A DNA stretch of 9,465 nt from Nitriliruptorales bacterium. GTDB taxonomy: Bacteria; Actinomycetota; Nitriliruptoria; Euzebyales; Egibacteraceae. Where the stretch lies: positions 1 to 9,465 of the forward strand of contig SLAO01000037.1 of the NCBI GenBank assembly GCA_007126835.1, in the 5' to 3' direction. Positions 6,746 to 9,465 of the stretch are shown here, piece by piece. A program made the translations under genes and the position numbers. Positions within the stretch are counted from its first letter, which is position 1. The number at the start of each line of letters is the position of its first letter. The notes under the pieces are model-generated. The model made no database searches, was not told the DNA's origin, and saw only the letters and a list, made by a program, of their open reading frames with translations.

Positions 6746-8076
6746 GGTTGCTCCTTCGGCTCGTCCTGGGGTTCCACGAAGAGGCGTAGCCCCTCCCGGC
6801 CGACGACCGTGACCGTATCACCTGGCTTGAGCTCTGCGCCGCTGGGGCACGTAGCCTCCCACAGACTGCCGTCCAGCCACACCTGCAGCCGCCGCTCGCC
6901 GACCCGCCGGACCTCGGCGGTGGCCCCCTCGAGCGCCTCAGCACCGGTACTCGACGGGCGGCCGCGCTGACGTGCGAGCATGACCCCCAACCCCACGGCG
7001 GCACCTGCCGCGAGCAGCACGGTGGGCAGCAGCACGATCCAACTGACCCCGAGACCGGTGGTACCGTCGAACAACAGGAGGCCGGCGGCGAGCAGCGCGA
7101 TCGCTCCCCCGCCTGCCATCACGCCGACGCCCGGGACGAACAGCTCCCCCACCAGCAGCGCCAGGCCGAGCGCCAGCAGGGCAACCCCCGCGATGGTGGT
7201 CGGCAGGACGCTCAAGGAGTAGAAGGCCAGGATCAGCATGACCCCGCCGATGGCACCTCCGAGTCCGACACCGGGGTTGGCCAGCTCGTAGATGACGGCG
7301 AGGGTCCCGATCGTGATCAGCAAGAACGCGATGTCGGGAGTGGCGATCGCGCCCAGGAGGGTGCGCATCCAGGTCTGCTCGATCTCGACCACCGTCGCGT
7401 CCGCGGTGGCAAGGGTGACAGTCTCGCCGGATTCGAGGGTCACCTCCTGACCGTCCACCGCCGCCAGCAGCTCCTCCTGGCTGCCGGCGAGCAGATCGAC
7501 TGCCCCCAGCTCGTGAGCCACAGTGGCGCGCTCGGCCCGGCCGTCGACGACGGCGTCGACGATGAAGTCGGTGTCGCGTCCCCGTTCTTCGGCCAGCGCT
7601 TCGGCGTAGCTCACGCTGTCCTGGAGGATCTTGTCGGTGACCTCGCCGCCTTCCATGTCCACCGGGGTCGCCGCTCCGATGGTGGTGCCGCTGTTCATCA
7701 CCGCGACGTGGGCCGCGTAGGTGATGAACGTGCCCGCCGCCCCCGCGCGAGCTCCCGCCGGTGCGACGTGGACGATGACCGGCACGTCGGCGAGCAGCAT
7801 GGCCTGCACGATGTTGCGCGTGGTCTCGAGCTGACCGCCGGGCGTGTCAAGCTGAATCAGCAGCGCGTTCGCCCCGCTGGTCTCGGCCTCGTCGATCGCG
7901 TCGGAGATCCGGTCCTCGGTCACCGCGGTGATCGCGCCGCTGACCTCCATGGTCAACACCGAGCCGGTTGGGGGGGCTTCGTCGGCGCCGGCGGGGGCTG
8001 CCAGCAGCAGGCCGAGCACCGCCGTCAGGACCGCGACGGCGGCGCGGGTCGTGCGGGGGGCACGCAGCAGCTGCAT
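6727..8076 (-). CDS. Long-form NfeD family membrane protein with ClpP-like domain
   Basis: From the chosen ATG at 8076 the product is 449 residues. Residues 1-31 form a signal peptide (basic start MQLLRAPRTTR, hydrophobic core, APAGA cleavage-like end). Residues about 38-200 match the ClpP-class (S49-like) domain of long NfeD proteins: QLDTPGGQLETTRNIVQAML, VAPAGARAGAAGTFI, and GTTIGAATPV. The usual catalytic Ser (in A-S-A-G) is Ala113 here; a candidate Lys149 is present. A membrane domain of four or five spans follows (about 215-360), with WIVLLPTVLLAAGAAVGLGVML as the last, then a C-terminal OB-fold of the NfeD type (about 370-440, TAEVRR...GSLWEATCPSGAELKPGDTVTVVGREGLRLFVEP). It pairs with the overlapping slipin gene, the classical NfeD-stomatin unit for membrane quality or lipid domains. 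A GTG at 8127 would give 17 extra residues; I prefer 8076 because it opens the signal peptide, although its ribosome site is weak. Confidence 0.93.
   Translation of the reverse strand: MQLLRAPRTTRAAVAVLTAVLGLLLAAPAGADEAPPTGSVLTMEVSGAITAVTEDRISDAIDEAETSGANALLIQLDTPGGQLETTRNIVQAMLLADVPVIVHVAPAGARAGAAGTFITYAAHVAVMNSGTTIGAATPVDMEGGEVTDKILQDSVSYAEALAEERGRDTDFIVDAVVDGRAERATVAHELGAVDLLAGSQEELLAAVDGQEVTLESGETVTLATADATVVEIEQTWMRTLLGAIATPDIAFLLITIGTLAVIYELANPGVGLGGAIGGVMLILAFYSLSVLPTTIAGVALLALGLALLVGELFVPGVGVMAGGGAIALLAAGLLLFDGTTGLGVSWIVLLPTVLLAAGAAVGLGVMLARQRGRPSSTGAEALEGATAEVRRVGERRLQVWLDGSLWEATCPSGAELKPGDTVTVVGREGLRLFVEPQDEPKEQPWTSTR
6751..6756 (-). promoter_or_regulatory. Ribosome binding site for the GTG-started slipin
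   Basis: AAGGAG lies five bases upstream of GTG 6745, within the coding region of nfeD. It supports the non-ATG start and the 19-base gene overlap. Confidence 0.8.
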
Positions 8077-8145
8077 GCCCCCATGGTGCCAGCATGCAGG
8101 CGAGATCTCCCCGCGCTGTCCAGCCACGCGCCGCCGGGGTCGGGG

Positions 8146-8493
8146 TCAGCTAGGGCGCGTGTCTGCCCTGGCCGACAGCAGGTGGTCGAACCAGTCGTCT
8201 TGCTCGAGCAGCGCGTGGAAGTCGAGGAGGTCGTCGGGCTGCAATTGCGGCCCGGTGGAACGCTCGGCCAGGGTCGGACGTGCCGCCTCGACGGGCTGGG
8301 CTTCGACCCCCCCTGAGATGAGCAGGCGCACGATGCGCTCGTCGGCGGCCTTCCGGACCTCCTCGCCGCAACTCGGACAGGCGAACCCGTACGACGCTGC
8401 CGACTGGTCGTGTGGGTCCACACGCAGGTCGATGTCGACGGGAGTCAGGGTCACCTCCCCGCAGGAGGGGCACGTGGCCTTGATCGTCGTCAT
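8146..8493 (-). CDS. Small zinc-ribbon protein of unknown function
   Basis: The 115-residue product has two CPSCG knuckles, Cys8/Cys11 and Cys39/Cys42, about 27 residues apart, which together can bind one zinc ion as in zinc-ribbon proteins. Between them lies a stretch with alternating hydrophobic residues (VTLTPVDIDLRV). After the ribbon come VRKAADERIVRLLISGGV and a C-terminal acidic helix region (about 85-106: QPDDLLDFHALLEQDDWFDHLL). There is no signal peptide or membrane span, so it should be cytoplasmic. The ATG at 8493 has GGAGG eight bases upstream, which decides the start against a much longer reading frame running back into the regulator gene. It lies 67 bases after the regulator and 69 bases before nfeD. 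I recall similar small zinc-ribbon proteins of unknown role in actinobacteria, but I cannot assign a function; nucleic acid or protein binding is possible. Confidence 0.85.
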   Translation of the reverse strand: MTTIKATCPSCGEVTLTPVDIDLRVDPHDQSAASYGFACPSCGEEVRKAADERIVRLLISGGVEAQPVEAARPTLAERSTGPQLQPDDLLDFHALLEQDDWFDHLLSARADTRPS

Positions 8494-8501
8494 GGTGTTC
8501 G

Positions 8502-8506
8502 CCTCC
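8502..8506 (-). promoter_or_regulatory. Ribosome binding site fixing the zinc-ribbon protein start
   Basis: GGAGG sits eight bases before ATG 8493. The open frame continues far upstream in the shadow of the regulator gene, so this site decides the true start. Confidence 0.75.
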
Positions 8507-8514
8507 ACGGCTCT

Positions 8515-8554
8515 GCGCGAAATGCCGTCAGGGGGTTCCTCGGCTGTTTCGCGC
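8515..8554. promoter_or_regulatory. Inverted repeat (hairpin or operator) between regulator and zinc-ribbon gene
   Basis: GCGCGAAA (8515-8522) and TTTCGCGC (8547-8554) are perfect 8-base inverted arms separated by 24 bases. Inside the loop GCCG (8524-8527) and CGGC (8541-8544) can extend the stem. It starts six bases after the regulator stop codon in the transcription direction. No T-run follows on the minus strand, so it is a poor intrinsic terminator; an mRNA hairpin or a protein-binding site is possible. Confidence 0.5.
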
Positions 8555-8560
8555 GACCCT

Positions 8561-9465
8561 TTAGCCGTAGGCGCGCAACGCCTCTTGGGCAAGCGCTCCG
8601 ACTCGCTCCACGACCGCGGGCGGTCCCACGACCGTGGCGGTGCCGCCCAGCGCGACCGCCAGTCGGGCGCCCCACTCGACCGACCGCGCCGGGATCGTGG
8701 CCCGGCGCAGCTCGACCGGCGTGCTCGGCTCGCCCGGCATGCCCGTGTCGCCCGGCGTGCCGGTGTCGCCCGGCATGCCGGTGCCACCCGGCCCCTCGCG
8801 CTCCACCGCTTCCGCGAACTCACCCGCCTTCTCAGGCTCCACTGCCCCCACTGCCTCGACGGACTCCACGGTCACGGCGTCGAGCACCCACCACGCCGCC
8901 GGGGTGAGGTCGAGCACCAGGCGGACATCGTCGTCGGAAGGCATGTAGGACGGAGGGGCCAGGGTCGCTGACGCCGGCGGCTGCGGGCTGGACTCGTCCG
9001 ACAGCGACACCTGACGCATGCGGTCGGTGCGGAAGTCCCGGGGTGCGCATGCACGCCGGCACCACCCGCGGAGATACCACCCCCCTTGCCCCGCGACGAG
9101 GACCCAGGGCTCCACCTCGCGCTCGCGGTCTTGCTCGTCGGTCGCCGACCGGTACACCAGGCGCACGACACGGCGCCGGTCCACTGCTGTGCTCAACATG
9201 CCGAGGAGCTCGTCTCCCGGTGCGGTCAGGTCCACCGGGAAGGGCTCGGCGGGGACCCCCAGCGCCCGAGAGAGCTTGTCGGTGGCGCGCCGCAACGGCG
9301 AGGAGTCCGCCAGTGCCGGGACGCTCGCCAGCGAGCGGGCGGCGAGCAGCAGCGTCAAGGCCTCGTGACGGGTCAGGTTGAGCGGCCGCCGGAAGAAGTC
9401 GGCCATGCGGACCGTCACCCGGTCCCCCACCACCGCCACCTCCACGAGGTCACCGCCGCCGTAGC
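8561..9465 (-). CDS. pafC: WYL-domain transcriptional regulator, PafC-like, 5' end outside window
   Basis: About 300 residues are visible; the frame is open at the right edge, so the N-terminal helix-turn-helix and true start are missing. The visible part begins YGGGDLVEVAVVGDRV, typical of the region after the HTH in PafC. PLNLTRHEALTLLLAARSL follows, then the WYL domain with VVRLVYRS, VEPWVLVAGQGGWYLRGWC and DFRTDRMRQV, then the C-terminal WCX part (VRLVLDLTPAAWWVLDAV ... ARLAVALGGTATVVGPPAVVERV). PafB and PafC are paired WYL regulators that activate the LexA-independent DNA-damage response in actinobacteria and sit ahead of tatA-tatC in mycobacteria, which supports the name. Oddly, about 45 low-complexity residues split the WCX region: an acidic Val/Ala/Glu part and seven Gly-X-Y triplets. 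The stop is TAA at 8561. If it is not PafC it is another WYL regulator of the same class. Confidence 0.88.
   Translation of the reverse strand, partial: YGGGDLVEVAVVGDRVTVRMADFFRRPLNLTRHEALTLLLAARSLASVPALADSSPLRRATDKLSRALGVPAEPFPVDLTAPGDELLGMLSTAVDRRRVVRLVYRSATDEQDREREVEPWVLVAGQGGWYLRGWCRRACAPRDFRTDRMRQVSLSDESSPQPPASATLAPPSYMPSDDDVRLVLDLTPAAWWVLDAVTVESVEAVGAVEPEKAGEFAEAVEREGPGGTGMPGDTGTPGDTGMPGEPSTPVELRRATIPARSVEWGARLAVALGGTATVVGPPAVVERVGALAQEALRAYG
8731..8784 (-). repeat. Three 18-bp tandem repeats coding collagen-like Gly-X-Y
   Basis: Three near-identical 18-base units lie at 8731-8748, 8749-8766 and 8767-8784, differing at only a few positions. Read in the regulator frame they and their flanks encode GGTGMPGDTGTPGDTGMPGEP, seven Gly-X-Y triplets. 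The unit length is a multiple of three, so gain or loss of units would keep the frame. Confidence 0.85.

Noticed and set aside
5883..7004. Minus-strand open frame of 373 codons overlapping slipin and nfeD
   Set aside because: It is an out-of-frame shadow, rich in Arg and Gly, while the other frames code the slipin and NfeD domains with good ribosome binding sites.
8077..8127. Extension of NfeD to an upstream GTG
   Set aside because: The extra 17 residues would precede a standard signal peptide and no convincing ribosome site precedes the GTG; however, the site before ATG 8076 is also weak, so this is a preference only.
8494..8823. N-terminal extension of the zinc-ribbon protein in an open frame back to 8823
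   Set aside because: The extension is an out-of-frame shadow of the PafC-like gene, and the strong GGAGG before ATG 8493 fixes the start.

Overview
The window is GC-rich and densely coded. Every gene I can support lies on the minus strand, so transcription runs from the right edge (9465) to the left edge (1). GC-ending codons, GTG starts, tight spacing and the gene content point to an actinobacterium. The order pafC-like regulator, tatA, tatC, helY-type helicase and M24 peptidase matches, from memory, the paf-tat-helY-pepE neighbourhood of mycobacteria. A deep-branching, non-mycobacterial actinomycete is my inference and is not proven here.

Layout in transcription order: (1) a WYL-domain regulator of PafC type, cut at its 5' end by the right edge, with a collagen-like repeat inside its C-terminal part; (2) a 115-aa zinc-ribbon protein; (3) a long NfeD-family membrane protein with signal peptide, ClpP-like domain, membrane domain and OB-fold; (4) a slipin/stomatin SPFH protein overlapping nfeD by 19 bases; (5) an 85-aa single-span membrane protein; (6) tatA; (7) tatC; (8) a Ski2-type DEVH helicase with a GTG start one base after the tatC stop; (9) a 135-bp gap with two tandem 37/39-bp repeats; (10) a DAGK-family lipid kinase; (11) the N-terminal two thirds or less of an M24 (Xaa-Pro aminopeptidase-like) peptidase, cut by the left edge.

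Functionally the block joins three themes: stress and DNA-damage transcription control (PafC-like), membrane quality and protein export (NfeD-slipin and the Tat translocase), and RNA/lipid/peptide housekeeping (helicase, lipid kinase, peptidase). No gap exceeds 135 bp, so there is no long unexplained non-coding stretch. I see no RNA gene, mobile element, CRISPR array or defence system. The most unusual points are an NfeD protease domain whose expected catalytic serine is alanine, a collagen-like Gly-X-Y insertion in the WYL regulator, a perfect 10-bp hairpin near the start of tatC, an inverted repeat downstream of the regulator gene, and the tandem repeat ahead of the lipid kinase gene.
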